Program-made: the position numbers and the translations under genes
Source of the DNA: Rallus limicola
Lineage: Eukaryota > Chordata > Aves > Gruiformes > Rallidae
Direction of reading: 5' to 3'
Length of the DNA stretch: 64,000 nt
Assembly: GCA_022605955.1 (NCBI GenBank)
Contig: JAKCOZ010000005.1
Coordinates: forward strand, 54,127,762-54,191,761
Shown here: in pieces, positions 50,301-62,800 of the stretch
Numbering within the stretch: position 1 is the stretch's first letter
How the letters are laid out: the number at the start of each line of letters is the position of its first letter
The notes under the pieces: generated by a model
What the model saw: the letters and a program-made list of their open reading frames with translations, nothing else
Database searches by the model: none
Told to the model about the DNA's origin: nothing

Positions 50301-52103
50301 CCCACAAAGCAATAAATTGATTGCAGCATAGAAAGACATGCATAATCCTCATCTTTCTGCAGTGGAACAGAAACACAAGTGTTGTCCTCATGAAAGGCTA
50401 CATCTCTACCTTTCAGAGGACAGGTACCTGCACCTGTGCAGGAATAAACTGAGTTATGGCTACCATAATGAACTGAGGTCATCAATAAAAGCTACCTTCC
50501 TTCTGGGATAATTTTCTGGCAGTGTTACCTGAACACACACCTTGCACTTTCTTTCCTGATGAGGGATGTGCCATGCACAAGGTCATGCAACAGGGTAGTG
50601 TGATTCTGATCCCATATATCAGATGCAGCATGTCTGGGCAGGGAGTGAGAGGATGGAAGGGCACAACAAAGGGCTGTTTTCTACCCCTGGAGCCCAAATG
50701 TGGGAGGGAAATTGTAGCACAACAAACCATCGAAATGACCATAGCCATCAGAATTCAGATCAGGCCAACCCAAGAGGGGATGGCTAGAAAAGAGTCTAAG
50801 CTCAGGAAAGCAGTTACTGATATTTCTCCAGCTTCCAGCCGTTTTCAGCACAAGGGTTTCCCAAGACATGTGGTTCCTGTGTAGTTAACAACCCTGGGTG
50901 GATCTCTCTTGCATGAATTCATTTAGTGTTCCCTGGAGCCCCCATCAATTTTTTAACATCTGTATCCTCAGTCGATCAAGGAGCTGTGGTTGTTCTACAG
51001 GCAACAGCCTATCACATGAAGGTGCACCTCCTTTTATTTGGCCCGAGTTTCTCCTAGCTTCCTCAGATACCCTCTAGTCTTTGTAGTGGAGAAGAGAGCG
51101 AAAAGCTCTTCCTTCTCCCATTAAGTCTTCTAAAGCAGATGTTTTAAGATGCCCATCTAACAAAGCTAGAAGACATAATTTTCCTGACACTGATAAGCAC
51201 ATTTGTAACTCTAATCCTAATTGCTCTGTGACCTCTGTGATATTTTGTCATGGGAAGGCTTGCTGGTTTAGAGTTCCCTCAGGTAAAACCATGCCAAACT
51301 CCTGATGAATTACTGTCAGCTCATGTTAAGGCCTTCCCAAAGGAACTTGTCCATTGCCAGCAATAAATCTCAAATAATGAAAGAATTTAGTCAAATTCTC
51401 GGTGCATCTAGTGCTGACAAACCAGGCTGTTAGCAACTATTTCAACCAGAAACATCCAGAGCTGCTCAGGCAGTTTTGAAGCAAACCTTGGCCTTGACAT
51501 TCAAATATCAGGAGTAGCTGGTGGCTGGCTAGAGGACACATGGATTTAAACACATAAATCCCCTCCCCATTACAAACCATTAAATCCAGAGCAAAGTGAG
51601 TCCCCACAGAGAGCTGCAGCATTCAGTGCTTAAGTGACCCTGCATCACTTTTCCCACACAAGCTGGTGTGAGCAGTAGGACACCCCACAAGCAAGACTCT
51701 TACGTCACCTGTGCTTGGCTCTTTAACGCTCTATCTATGTACATAGGGAAAAAACCAGTCTAGGTATCTTTCTGTGCAAGTCAAAAATCACATATAAATG
51801 TATATTCTTTTTTTCCAAGCAAGGCAAGAAATCTTCCAAGAGTCAGCTGCTGGAGAGCATGCCAGGGGAAGGCTCTTTTTCTAATTCAGACCTGGTCTTA
51901 AGCAAAGGTTTTGGGCTGTCTAGGTAACCACTGATGGTCCACTGTCCTCATGCTGCTATTGCAAGTCCTGCTTGGCAGAATTATCTGGATTCCCAGAGGT
52001 GAATGCACACTTGGCCTGTTCTGTAAGAGGAAGGTGTCCAGATGCAGACTTGGATGTTCTTGAAACCTTGGCTGTAAAAGTGTTCTGGAAAGTGAAGTGG
52101 GGT

Positions 52104-52119
52104 AAAAAAAAAAAAAAAA
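52104..52119. repeat. A16 homopolymer
   Basis: Sixteen consecutive adenines in unique DNA, about 315 bp left of a CR1 end. Confidence 0.95.
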
Positions 52120-52433
52120 GGATGACCCTACAAACTCTCTGAGATTTAAATATTACAGGATCATTATGCAATGTTATAAGCTCCCTGTGAATAAAATGAT
52201 TTTAATTCTTAGGACAGATCCAAGCCTGCAGTTTTACACTGCTTATTCACAGCCACAATGGCAAAGATTTAAAATGTAAATTAATGTGTCTATCAAGCTT
52301 ATCCAGCATTATCCTGATTAGTGATAAGCATTTTCAAGGAGACTTTTACACCCAAAGGTTTAAACCAACCCCTGTTAGAGACCAAGAGGGAATCAAACAC
52401 CAAGGGAGCACATGTGTAGATGAATGCTGATAT

Positions 52434-52837
52434 CACAGATTCATAGAATCACAGAATCATAGGGGTTGGAAGGGACCTCCAGAGATCATTGGGTCCAACC
52501 CCCCTGCCAAAGCAGCTCCCCAGCTCATATTGCATAGGTCAGCATCCAGATGGGTCTTGAATATCTCCAGAGATGGAGACTCCACCACCTCCCTGGGCAG
52601 CCTGTCCCAGGGCTCTGTCCCCCTCACTGTGTGAAAGTTCTTCCACATGGTGGTGTGGAACTCCCTGTGCTCCAACTTGCAGCCATTGCCCCTTGTCCTG
52701 TCCCCACAGACACTGAAAAGGGGCTGGCCAATTCCCCCTGCATCCCATGCTTAAGATATTTAGAAACCTTAATTAGGTCCCCCCTTAGTCTTCTTTTCTC
52801 AAGACTGAACAGTCCCAGCTCACTCAGCCTGGTCCTG
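52434..52837 (-). mobile_element. CR1 non-LTR retrotransposon, 5'-truncated
   Basis: On the plus strand it starts with CACAGATTCATAGAATCAC octamers and 'GGGGTTGGAAGGGACCTCC'. It follows the 13951 copy closely through 'CCCCCTGCCAAAGCAGCTCC', 'GTGTGAAAGTTCTTCCACAT' and 'TTAATTAGGTCCCCCCTTAG'. The minus frames give '[20 protein letters not shown]' and 'LPREVVESPSLEIFKT' (52457-52675) and '[20 protein letters not shown]' (up to about 52830), in two different frames. The similarity stops at about 52837, the 5' truncation point. It is the same subfamily as the copy at 13951, with roughly nine in ten bases shared by eye. Confidence 0.96.
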
Positions 52838-53400
52838 CAAGGATGCCCATGCGAAGTGCCCATAGGTGTGCAAATTGGGGTGCACCAGAAACAGCAGCTC
52901 TTCAGTGTCTTTGCTGCATTCGTTTTGTCTTGCATCTGTTTGCTGGGAGGGGATTTGTTTCTTCTTAGCTTTCTGCCTCCTTCTAAAATGGCACATTTCA
53001 TCTGTGTCTTTCTTAGGAAATACTGTGCTGCTTCCAGGTTCTTTCACTGGCCTGCATCCCAGTTACCTGTTGTCCTCCCTTTATCCCCTGCCTTCTCATC
53101 TGTTCTCCAAGACTAGATAGAGACAGCCTGTTGCAAGGAAATGCTATTCTTCCTGATTGTTTGGAGAGCAGCTATTCTCAAGGTCACTTTTGTATATAAA
53201 TCGCAGATATCATTATATTAGCACCGCTATTCAGGCACTCAAAACCAAATCTAAACAGGAGAGCTCATCAATTCAGCTGTCTCACAGCTAAACCTCACCA
53301 TTATGCACGGCTTCTTTTTCTCACTGATTACAGTACAGTAGATTCATTATTATTATTTTTAATTCAGTTATATACAACCGCATGATGTCTTTTAATTGCC

Positions 53401-53415
53401 TTTTTTTTTTTTTTT
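53401..53415. repeat. T15 homopolymer
   Basis: Fifteen consecutive thymines in unique AT-rich DNA. Confidence 0.95.
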
Positions 53416-54579
53416 CTTCCAATTGAGCCACCAAGGGATGTAAGCAAATTATATGGCTTAACAATTCTGCCTGCTGCAGACAGACTTGTGTGGCCAGCGT
53501 ACCAAAGACACTGTGAAAACATTACCTTTTACTGGAAGTGTAAACTCAATAAACCCCCAGGAGAGCAATAAAAATGCAGTAGCCAGCAGATTTAACAAGG
53601 ACATGCTCAGTGCACAGTGTAATCTTATTATGTGCTTAATGCCCAGTGGAATTACAGGAATTTGATTTAGCAACATCAGATTTCAGTTTCTCAAATTATA
53701 CTGACTGCTTACAAATTAAGACTACGATTTGGGATAATTGCTTTTCATTTGCATTGGCAAAGCCCATATATTATATTTATTCTCACTGCACTGTTTATAT
53801 TTTTGAAGTGTCACGCTGCATTGCCTTTGGGACTTATACTGGGGTGATGGAGAGCTTTCCTTTGCATCAATGACACTCACATTACTTCCCCATTAAATCT
53901 GGGTAAACGTTCTACCCTGGTGATCTTTATATGCTTGAAAGGTCTATTTTAGGGTTTCCCAAACCTGACTGAACACAGTGAAAGATGAGTGAGTTTCTGG
54001 TGAAGGACTCTGTCTCCTTATCCATCAGCCTGAGCTGGGACAGTGCCATTGGAAAGAGAGTGACCCGCAGATGTGTAGTGAAGAAATAAGTGCAACAGTG
54101 TCCTCACAACCATACCAACATTATAATCTGCAGTATTTTCTCTTTATTTGACCCTTTTTTTGGGCTCTGCCGCTGCAGCATGTAAATGAACTGTAGAGAA
54201 TGAGGCAGTGAGTGATTAATTACCTCTGGAGAGGTGTGTCATGATGGCAGCAGGGCCACCGCTGAACTAGCAGGTAACAGGAATGCTTGTGGGACTGTGA
54301 AGTGGATCGATGAATGGCTATTGAACGTCATGAGGACATATTGAGCCCTTGAGCTTTGGGACAAATCATTTCACCTCAAGAGAAATGAATGAAATAATTA
54401 AGTCTAATGGAATGAGCAAAGGGCACAGGAACACCTCTGGAAGAAGACGGGAAATACCTTTGCTGCTGAGTTCAGTGTCCATGTCTAAGACATCTGTATA
54501 ATCTTAAATAACCCTCTCTGTGCAGACTACAGTGTACAGTAGCATTACTTGATTTACTGAGGATCATTCATTCAGACCG

Positions 54580-54760
54580 GCTCATACAGCAGTAATTCCC
54601 CAGGATATTGGCATAACCTGGGCTGGAAAACCTTTCCTCCTCCAAAGTCATTAATAGATCATAATGAGTTGATTAAATAATTAACAAGGTAAAAATTCAA
54701 TTAAGTATTGTACCATTGGGCAATACATCTAGCTGCAATTGGCAAACACATCAACAGGCT
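54580..54760. promoter_or_regulatory. candidate conserved non-coding element (TAAT-rich)
   Basis: Complex AT-rich sequence with GTCATTAATAGATC, TAATGAGTTGATTAAATAA, TTAACAAGG and CAATTAAG blocks in close succession, bordered by less AT-rich DNA. It resembles homeodomain-bound conserved elements, but this is inference from composition only. Confidence 0.25.
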
Positions 54761-55724
54761 ACTGAGCAAGAAGCTCTTCTGTTTACTTCCTGCACAACAT
54801 GTGAATCCAATGGCTCTTACCCAAGGCTGGGGGAAAAACAGTGTCATTTAAGCTTTTTGTGATGGTCATGGATATCATCCTGGTTTTGGTGAAGTAGAAC
54901 TGACCCAGGAAGCCCCTTCTCCTGTGATCAAGATATTAGTTGGCAGGTCAGGGGTAGATAACTCAGACACAGCTACAGAATTTCCCCAACTCTGGACTCA
55001 TTTGGAAATGTAACTCATTCCTTAATAATATTGCATAAACCAGCAATGAAATCCTCCAGCATTTTCCTGGATTTCAAGTCATATTTTGCAAGGGAACAAT
55101 TAAACCAATGAGCACTTCCCCAGCAGCTGCTGTGGCAAGGCTGCTGCCCGTTGCTTCCCTGCACCCTTTCCCAAGTTGAATAAGAGGTCTGAACACCACT
55201 TCTGCAGCCCTGAGCCACTCCACAGGTGCTGTGGGGTAGTTATACAAGTGGTTAGCAATAGCTCCATTATCTTCACCACTTCTGAGATCTCTACAGAGCC
55301 AGGACTCATCCTCTCTCTGCATGGCCATGTAAAGGGTTCCCCGTGGCTGTGCAAAGCCTTAGTGTTCCCATAAAGCTTTGGGGAGCCTAGACAGAAATAT
55401 TCAGAGAAGGATCTGCTCTGGAGCTGGTGTTTCAAAGCACAGAAGGGTCCACCCAAGATCAGCAAGAGAGAAACCCAAAACATCGTGTTACTGCTCGGCG
55501 CTTCCTGGCAGCTGAAACCAGGGAGACCTCTTATAGTCCTTTCTCCACCTCTCCAGCTCTGGTTCCCAGAAGGATTGTGTTCAGAGCTGTGTTTCTGGCA
55601 TTATTTTGTATGCATTTTTAATCTGTCCCATCTGCATTTCAGGAGATGCAGTTCAGTCGCCTTCCCCAACATAATGCCTGACAGATTTATGTGTGTCGGT
55701 TCTGCACAGCCGTGCTGCACTGTG

Positions 55725-56020
55725 CTGTTAACCTTCATTAAGATGTTTTAATAATTGAATAAATGATGCACCAGACATGGAGTTTAATCCCAGAGTGTAG
55801 TGAAACAGAGGACAATGACATTAACTGGAGCCTTGGAATAAATATAACCATAAATGCCACTAAGCAGGTATCACACGAAAACACCTGCCCTTGACATTAA
55901 AAAACATGCTCAGCCACACTGAGAGGGGAATACAATACATAATACATTACATCTTATCTGCATCTCAATACCATTAAATGAGCATGGTTAATGCTTTAAT
56001 AATCTGCCAGAGAACACTGT
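55725..56020. promoter_or_regulatory. candidate conserved non-coding element (AT-rich)
   Basis: Contains TTAATAATTGAATAAATG at about 55748 and CATTAAATGAGC with GTTAATGCTTTAATAATC at about 55971-56004. It shows no repeat or coding signature. The regulatory role is a guess from motif density. Confidence 0.2.
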
Positions 56021-57526
56021 GGGCTCTGTGTCTGAGCTCACCCATGAAAGAGGAAACTCATCTGTTGCCCTGAGCAAGATGAAATATCATGGGCCACCCT
56101 TGGCATAGAGCGATTTTTTTGGTGAAATGACATAGAGAGGGCTCAGGGCAAGCCAGTTCTGTTACTGGTGATCCTTTGAAGAGTGACATCAAATTACAGA
56201 AGAAGGATGATCTCACAGACATGCCTATTTGTCCCATGGAGGGTGGGTAAGAGATCCAGGGGAAGTGAGGATGTGGTGGGGAAGCATGTAAGAAATGTTG
56301 GATGGACTAAGGGCCTTTCCCCAGGGTATCTCAGTGTAACTCATTGACCTATCTGCTGCTACACAGTAGGCCATCTCCCAAGCCCTTGCTTGTATCCTGA
56401 TCCCATGACATCCAGAGGTCATTCTGACTCCTGTAAACGTGTCTACCGACTTTAAACTCATGTGTAATTTTTGGCCACTACAGATTTAGGGTGCAGCAAA
56501 TGCCTTTCCTCATGCACCCCGTAAATAAATCCTTCCTTGTTGCTTTGAACCTCCCTGACATCCAGCTAGACACCTGCTGAGCTATGCTTTAGGAGGGATG
56601 GTGCATTGGTGAGAGCCTTATCCACACTTTGTATAGCTTCACAGAGCTCCATCACACCCCTTCCCCAAGCTTTCGCTGTGTGGCAGTTTGTAACAGATAT
56701 TATACTTTTCATTGGTGAGACTGAATCCACCAAAGGCATTCAGACCCTCCTTGCTTACTCAGGTCCAAGCCGAGGAAAAGTTGGGTAAAAAAGACTCTTT
56801 TGGACAGAGTGGGTTTGTTTGGATGGACACAGTGACCAGCAGGACAGGACAGGAGGACATTCAGCCTGCCAGAACTCACAGGGCAGGTTGCAGATAAATT
56901 TTTTCAGCTTTTAATTTATCCATCTCGCCCAGGAGTTCAGTGTTTTCACTTCTTTATATAAATATTTTTTTTTTCTTCTGCTTATAATTTTTGTGTTGTA
57001 ATAAAACAGCCTCAAAGATCAAAAGCTCTTGGGGGGTCTTTCGGCACCTTCAAGGAATTAAAAAAAAGAGCAAGGTTAGAGGGGGCAGCCCTGCTTCCAA
57101 GCAGACTTGCATGCACACATGTTTCCAACCAATGCTTTCATTTTGAAAGCAAGCATGGAAACCAACTTGAAAGTCAGTAATTTTCTAATTTTCTTCTATG
57201 GGACAAAAAACTCTTAATGAGGGGATTTTGTTGGAAGATTTGGCAAGGCAAAATCCAGACCCAAAGTCCAGGTATGATGCTTTCCTCATTTGCATTCGCA
57301 CCTGCTAGCAATCAGGTTGGAATTTGCTGGTATCTAATGCTTCCTGATCTCGGTCAATTTACTGTAAAAGAAATTCCAGATGCAGGCACTAAACCAATTC
57401 TTTAACCATCCCTCTTGGCAGCAAGGTGTGGGGACAAACTCTGTTTATTTGCCCATTGCTAGGGCTACTGGTCCTGTGAAGGAAATCAGCAAAAGCCAGC
57501 AGAGACCAGTTGTAAGATTGAGCTGT

Positions 57527-57554
57527 AGAGAAGAAAAAGAAGGAAAGAAAAAAA
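57527..57554. repeat. purine-rich (GAAA-type) tract
   Basis: GAGAAGAAAAAGAAGGAAAG and neighbouring A-rich sequence form a short low-complexity purine strand. Confidence 0.8.
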
Positions 57555-59576
57555 TACATCAGGGTTCCCTTGGGGAAAAAAAAAAGCTGGTGCCATTGAA
57601 ATCCACATCAAAACGGAGTGAGTTTAATAAGGCATGTTTAGGCCCTGTGCCTAGTTCTGCTGGCAAAAGAGCATTATCAGTAAAATGCTAAACACCATCG
57701 GTGGGACCTGATTTTAGCAAGAAGCTAATATGCAAGGCTGCCCATTCTAGCTCTAATTTTGGGTACGGCAACACACGATCCCAATCCAAATTGGGAGAGA
57801 GAAATCTAAAAGTACAAAAGCCATTTCACTCCATGTTTAGAAAGAAGCTGGCATGTCTGAAGCAAAGATTTAGATTGAGTTGTGCTTATCCAAAGGAATT
57901 TTCTCCATTTTACAAGCCCCAGCAGATCTTCCACTGGGACAGAACCACTTTCTGCATAACCCTTGGTCAGTGTGGGAAGCCACAGCCCCGTCAGTGTTTC
58001 TGTCACCAGCACAGAGAAGAGGCAATCTCAGTTCAGCTTTGCCTCCTATGGGATACATTTGAGTGTGTTTAGGCTGGATTTTATGCCCTCCCATAACATT
58101 CCTTTGCCTCATTTATAATTTAGGAAACTGGCCTCCCACCCTCCTGGTTTTCCCCTACATCCAGGGAAGGGACAGCCAGGCTGGGCACATATGGCATCAC
58201 TGGTAGCAGCTGGGGGGCTGATGCAGGAGGTACAGAATGTGCTGCAGGATGCTAGAAGATTGAACTACTGTCCCCAGACAGTCTCCTGACTGTTGCCTGT
58301 CAGGAGAAGCCAGCAAGCCACACCAGCAGGAGAGCAGCCCCTGCGTTATCTCTGAGAAGGGCTCCGGTGTCATGGTGCCTGAAAACAGGGAAAACAAACC
58401 ACCCCGCTCGCCCTGGCTCCAGGGGGGTTAACTGTGGAGTTTAGATTAAACAAACCACGTAATGAAATACCTTCAGGATGGGGAACCATGGGGTCACATT
58501 CCCCCCTCTGGCACCATCCTTATCTGTCACACCCACCCTTGTGCACCACACACCCCCACAAGTACACAGATACACAGACACCCTCCTCCTGGCATGCTCC
58601 CCTGTGCATTTACAGGTGAGATGTTCACCCAGAGTGGCAACGCTCCGCACCTCAGCAGTGCTGGAGCCAGCAAGGCAAATCAGTCCAGCTTGCTTAGGAT
58701 TGCCAGGGCTTCTAAATGTAATCCATGGCTGAGCATTTTATGAGAGCTTTAAAGGTTACAATCCAGGTGAGATCAGGTCCTTCACACGGGCACCTGGTTC
58801 TGCAAGCCACTGTCCCCTCTGAGCATCCCCAGTGCCCTCTGCTAGCCCCTGCTGCACTCCCTTTGTCCCCCTTCCTCTCTTGGACAAGCCTTCACCTTTA
58901 CTGGAGCAAAGCTTGGACTCCTTTTAAAGTACAGAAAACCAGGCAGAAGAGAGGTTAAAATCTCCAATGGCTGCAGCCTCACAGGGTGTCCTGGCTCTTG
59001 CTGTGCCTCACTCCACCTGGCCAGCAAAGAGACGCCCACGCACGTGCTGGGAACAAGCAGAATTAAACAAATACCATCTGCCACCACCACCACCATCAGA
59101 CCAGCACACTGGGGAAACACGGGCACTGCACGGCTAACGCTGATAGAGCTGGTGACATGTCAGGAGGGTTAGCGAGGCAACACCATGGTCACAAGCTCTA
59201 ATCTCATTGCAGCTATGCCAGGCACTTGAAAAGCTTTTATTGGGGCAGGAGAGCTGTCTTTCCAGATATGAGGATTTCCTGTATTTCAACTTTGGAGCTG
59301 CAATTCCCAGGGAAGGTCACTGGCTTTAGGCAATGGCGTTTTTCAGGAAAAAAAAATAAATCTGAATTAAGCTGATTTGGTCAAGTCTGTGAATGAGCTG
59401 GAGGCCAAATCACCTTATTTAACCCATGACAGAAATTAGTAATATTGTACACTTCTAGAGAGGACTGTGGAGGTTAAAATGGCAACCTCAGCTGTCATTT
59501 CCTATCTTCCAAGCATTTGGAGAAACTACCCCCTCCATCTTCCTGGGTACTTCAAATTCAGCAAGCATGGGATGTG

Positions 59577-59855
59577 TGTCCTGGTTTTGATAAAGTTAAT
59601 TTTCTTACTAGTAGCTGGTATGGTGCACAGTGCTGTGTTTTAGATTTAGGATGAGAATAATGTAGACGACACGCTGACGTTTTAGTCAAGGACTTTTGAT
59701 CTCAAAGGTCTTTTCCAACCTGGTTATTCTGTGATTCAACAAGAAGGCAGGGAGCTGTCAAGAATCTGGGAGGGGACACAGCCAGGACAGCTGCCCCAAA
59801 CTGGCCAAAGGGATATTCCATAACATATATGGTCCATATATAGCTGAGGGGTGTA
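59577..59855 (+). mobile_element. partial LTR of an avian endogenous retrovirus family
   Basis: It begins TGTCCTGGTTTTGATAAAGT and continues with CTAGTAGCTGGTATGGTGCA, ATGAGAATAATGTAG, GGGAGGGGACACAGCCAGGA and CTGGCCAAAGGGATATTCCA. This is the U3 part of an LTR family I recognise from many birds, related to the copy at 37820. A TATA-like CCATATATAG lies at about 59834-59843. The R-U5 half is missing after about 59855. A CR1 tail interrupts the U3 region at 59698-59737, and a stretch just upstream of it is deleted compared with the family as I remember it. No retroviral gene is present. Confidence 0.85.
59698..59737 (+). mobile_element. tiny CR1 3' end nested in the LTR
   Basis: GATCTCAAAGGTCTTTTCC, then AACCTGG and an ATTCTGTGATTC tail, interrupt the LTR. 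The same string with one mismatch is the 3' end of the CR1 copy at 23306-23350. It is about 40 bp long, an extreme 5' truncation. Confidence 0.85.
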
Positions 59856-62800
59856 ACCACCCAGCCTTATCTCCCCTCAAGAAAACCAGACCCTCCAAAG
59901 GCAAAGGATCCCAGGAAACTCATAGAAGACCAGCAGCTCTTAATGATGGTTGTTTATCTGGAGCTGAGATTCCCAACCAGATTCCAAGCCAGCCCCTGAT
60001 AACTCACTGATGCTAAAAAGCAAAAATCTCTTAAAAATTCAGGAAACCCCTTGTGTTTTACAGGGAGGTGAACCCAAAGATATGAAAGCTGTGTCAAAGT
60101 GCAAACAGCACTTGAATTAACAGGAAAATGGGAAAGGTGATCTGGTCCCATGGACCCATGGTAGTGGGACCTTCACAGCTGTTCCCAAACATACTTCTGC
60201 AGACAGCCCCCTGCGTGGCCACAGATCTCCTTGTAAGAGCTGAGAAGCATAAAATGTTCATTCCTCCCCATCAAGGCCACTCATAGGGCATCTGGGGTCA
60301 AACACCATCCCCTCTGTGCCTCTGGCAGCTGCTCCCATGGTCATGAACACCTTGGATAGAGCACTTCTCTCAGCATTCAGCCACCTCCTCACCCCAACCC
60401 CCATTATGGTTGCTGTTCCCACTCACTTCAATGGCCATTCTTGCCCAGCTGAGAAGACAAGACAAGGCATTTGGCCTGCCATGCACCCACCTTTGCTGAT
60501 TTTGAATCAAAGCATTTAGCACAACCATCCTGTAGCTCAACTGGACTTTGCAGGTTTCCATTTTCCACACAAACACACACAGATGCAAAAACCACTGTTT
60601 CCCAATCGTGGCTCTTTCTAGCTGCCAAAGTCAGAGGGGAAGGCAAGATGCAGTGTGGCAAGCAGCTCCTTTTCCCCACCTGATGCCACGTTTCCTAAAG
60701 CTTCAGCAGTGCTGTCACACCCCAGCAGCAGATCTGTTCAGCTGGGGTTACAGGAAGGTGGTGGTTTCAGGGTACAACCTGCTTTCCAGCCAAATAGCTA
60801 CAACTAACAAAGAATGTTGTTGGGAAACCATGTGTGAGCAACACAGAATCCAAGCAGATTTATTGTAGGCAGCAGGAATATTTCAACCAGGCACAATATG
60901 ATTATTTTTTTTCCAAAAGACCACACCTAATTAGCTGCATTTAAAGTAATGTTCATCAGCCCCTTTTCCACAGCAGAAACTAAACACACATGCACAGTGA
61001 GCAAGCAGAATTGACAGCTTTTTCTTTGATTGTCTTCTGCATCCTGGAGGCTTTTTGCTTTTTTTTGTTATGAATGAGTTGATTTTTTTGCAGTCTGTAG
61101 CAATCCTTTTTGACTTCCTGAAAGTCTTCCCTGAAAGCTCTCTGTGCAGAAGCTCTCATCATTTCCTCAGGGAGCTCTTCCAAATACCAACAGGCAGATG
61201 CTGAGATCACAAAAGCCATATTGAGCCCACGTACTCTGATTAAGAGAATACGGAAGAGAAGCAGACCCTGCATCGTACATCTCAGTACCCATCCTGCTAC
61301 ATCATTGGGGTTAGCCCCTTGTAGGAAAGGACTATTTCATTAATTGTCCTGCTTGTAATTTGCAGGGATAATCCTTTTCTTGTTATGGATCTGTGTCTTA
61401 CTCCAGCAAACCCTACATTGCATCTTGGTAGGAAATGCTACATCTGGGTGCTTTTGTCACTTCACAAGAAGCATCAGCTTGTAGAGATGATTTATTTCAT
61501 CCCAGATAACAAACAGATACCCCACTGCTAACATATCTAACAACATGTTCACCCTCTAGTAAGTTACCAAGAAAACACTTGTAGATCATTACTTCAGTTT
61601 AAAATTCATTTGGTAGCTCCATCACTCCTAAAAAGCCCCCATAGCTCTTTAAAATGCTAATTCATCTGTAAATAGGCTTTCTATTTTTTTAGCATCAAGC
61701 CACCATTTATTCTTTCTTCTTGTTCTCCTATAAATAGGAGAAAGTTATGTTCCCAACAGATAAATGGAAAATTTCTCCAAAGCATGGTACCTGACAGGCC
61801 TATGTGTCACTCTCCCATCCCTTCTCCAGGCTGCATTTTGATGCTGGTACATGGACCTGGACAGACAGCCTCATGGCCAGGCAAGCCATGTCGTTGGCAG
61901 AGGGAATAGGAAGAGTCCCCATGGCAGGGGTTGATGGGGGTCCCCTGGATGCAGGCATAGCAATGTAATTGCTGTGATTCAGATGCAATGCAGATGTCTG
62001 TAACCATTTGGGATGCTGATTGCTGTGACTCAGCGCAAGGTCCTCAGCCAACTGATAGCATCATAGCACAAGGAGGATAATAATAATTTCTGATTGCTGT
62101 AAGGTACTGCAAAAAAAGCTGTCTCAGGGCTCCTGTTCCATTTTGGCATCTGCTCCATGCAGCATTACTCATCATCTACAGAGACCTCTTAGTCTATTAA
62201 GCAAGGAAGTTGAAGACTTAGTCTTTTCTAATCACTGTACCACCAGTGCGGGTTGAGGAATGAACGAGCACTCAGCCCAGCTCCCCTGGCCCCACCCAGC
62301 CTATCCTCTGCTCCTCATGTTGAACACATTAACTCTGCCAGAAAATATCTGAGTGCATCAAATTTGGTGGGGACTGGAATCCAAGCCCTTAAAAGAGAAA
62401 AAGCCACATCTACATTAAACAACAGAGACAAGTGAGAGCTCTGCAGCTTGGAGAGGCGTGTAGCATTCCTCCATTAACACTTAAACATCAAATAAATTAA
62501 TTATATATGGCAACAATAGGAACTGAACCTGGTCTGTGTTTTTTAAGGCATACTAATTGAAACCAGACCTGGGTTTGCACTTCCTTTGTGGTCCAGGTGG
62601 ATGCTTATTGTCCCGCGAACATAATGAGGGTGCTACAAAGGCTTTTCCCCAGCCCTGCAGCTCCTGTTCAAGATCACAGCAGCTTGCTCAGTTTGAGAGC
62701 TTTCTTCCTCCTGTTATACAGTGCAGGGAGAGGAAGCAGGGGTTGTTATTGCTGCACTGAGCTTGGGCTTTTGATAATAGTAAACTGTTTAGGTTGGATG

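Larger units (their letters stand above)
38206..52433. other. unique non-coding DNA
   Basis: About 14 kb without a recognised gene or interspersed repeat. It contains a strong G4 tract at 41748-41773, a CTGT/CCCT tract at 40411-40450, a pyrimidine-rich tract at 44328-44363, an A16 run at 52104-52119 and a CpG-bearing segment at about 42110-42370. The 179-codon open frame at 45410-45949 is the longest non-CR1 frame here, but it shows no domain and overlaps other frames. Confidence 0.5.
52838..59576. other. unique non-coding DNA
   Basis: No gene or interspersed repeat is recognised. It holds a T15 run (53401-53415), a purine-rich tract (57527-57554) and AT-rich complex stretches at about 53640-53800, 54580-54760 and 55725-56020 that could be conserved elements. 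POU-type octamers ATTTGCAT occur at 53747-53754 and 57288-57295, about the number expected by chance. Confidence 0.5.

Noticed and set aside
13640..57295. Three POU octamers ATTTGCAT (13640, 53747, 57288) as a signal
   Set aside because: Two or three occurrences of an 8-mer are expected by chance in 64 kb of AT-leaning DNA.
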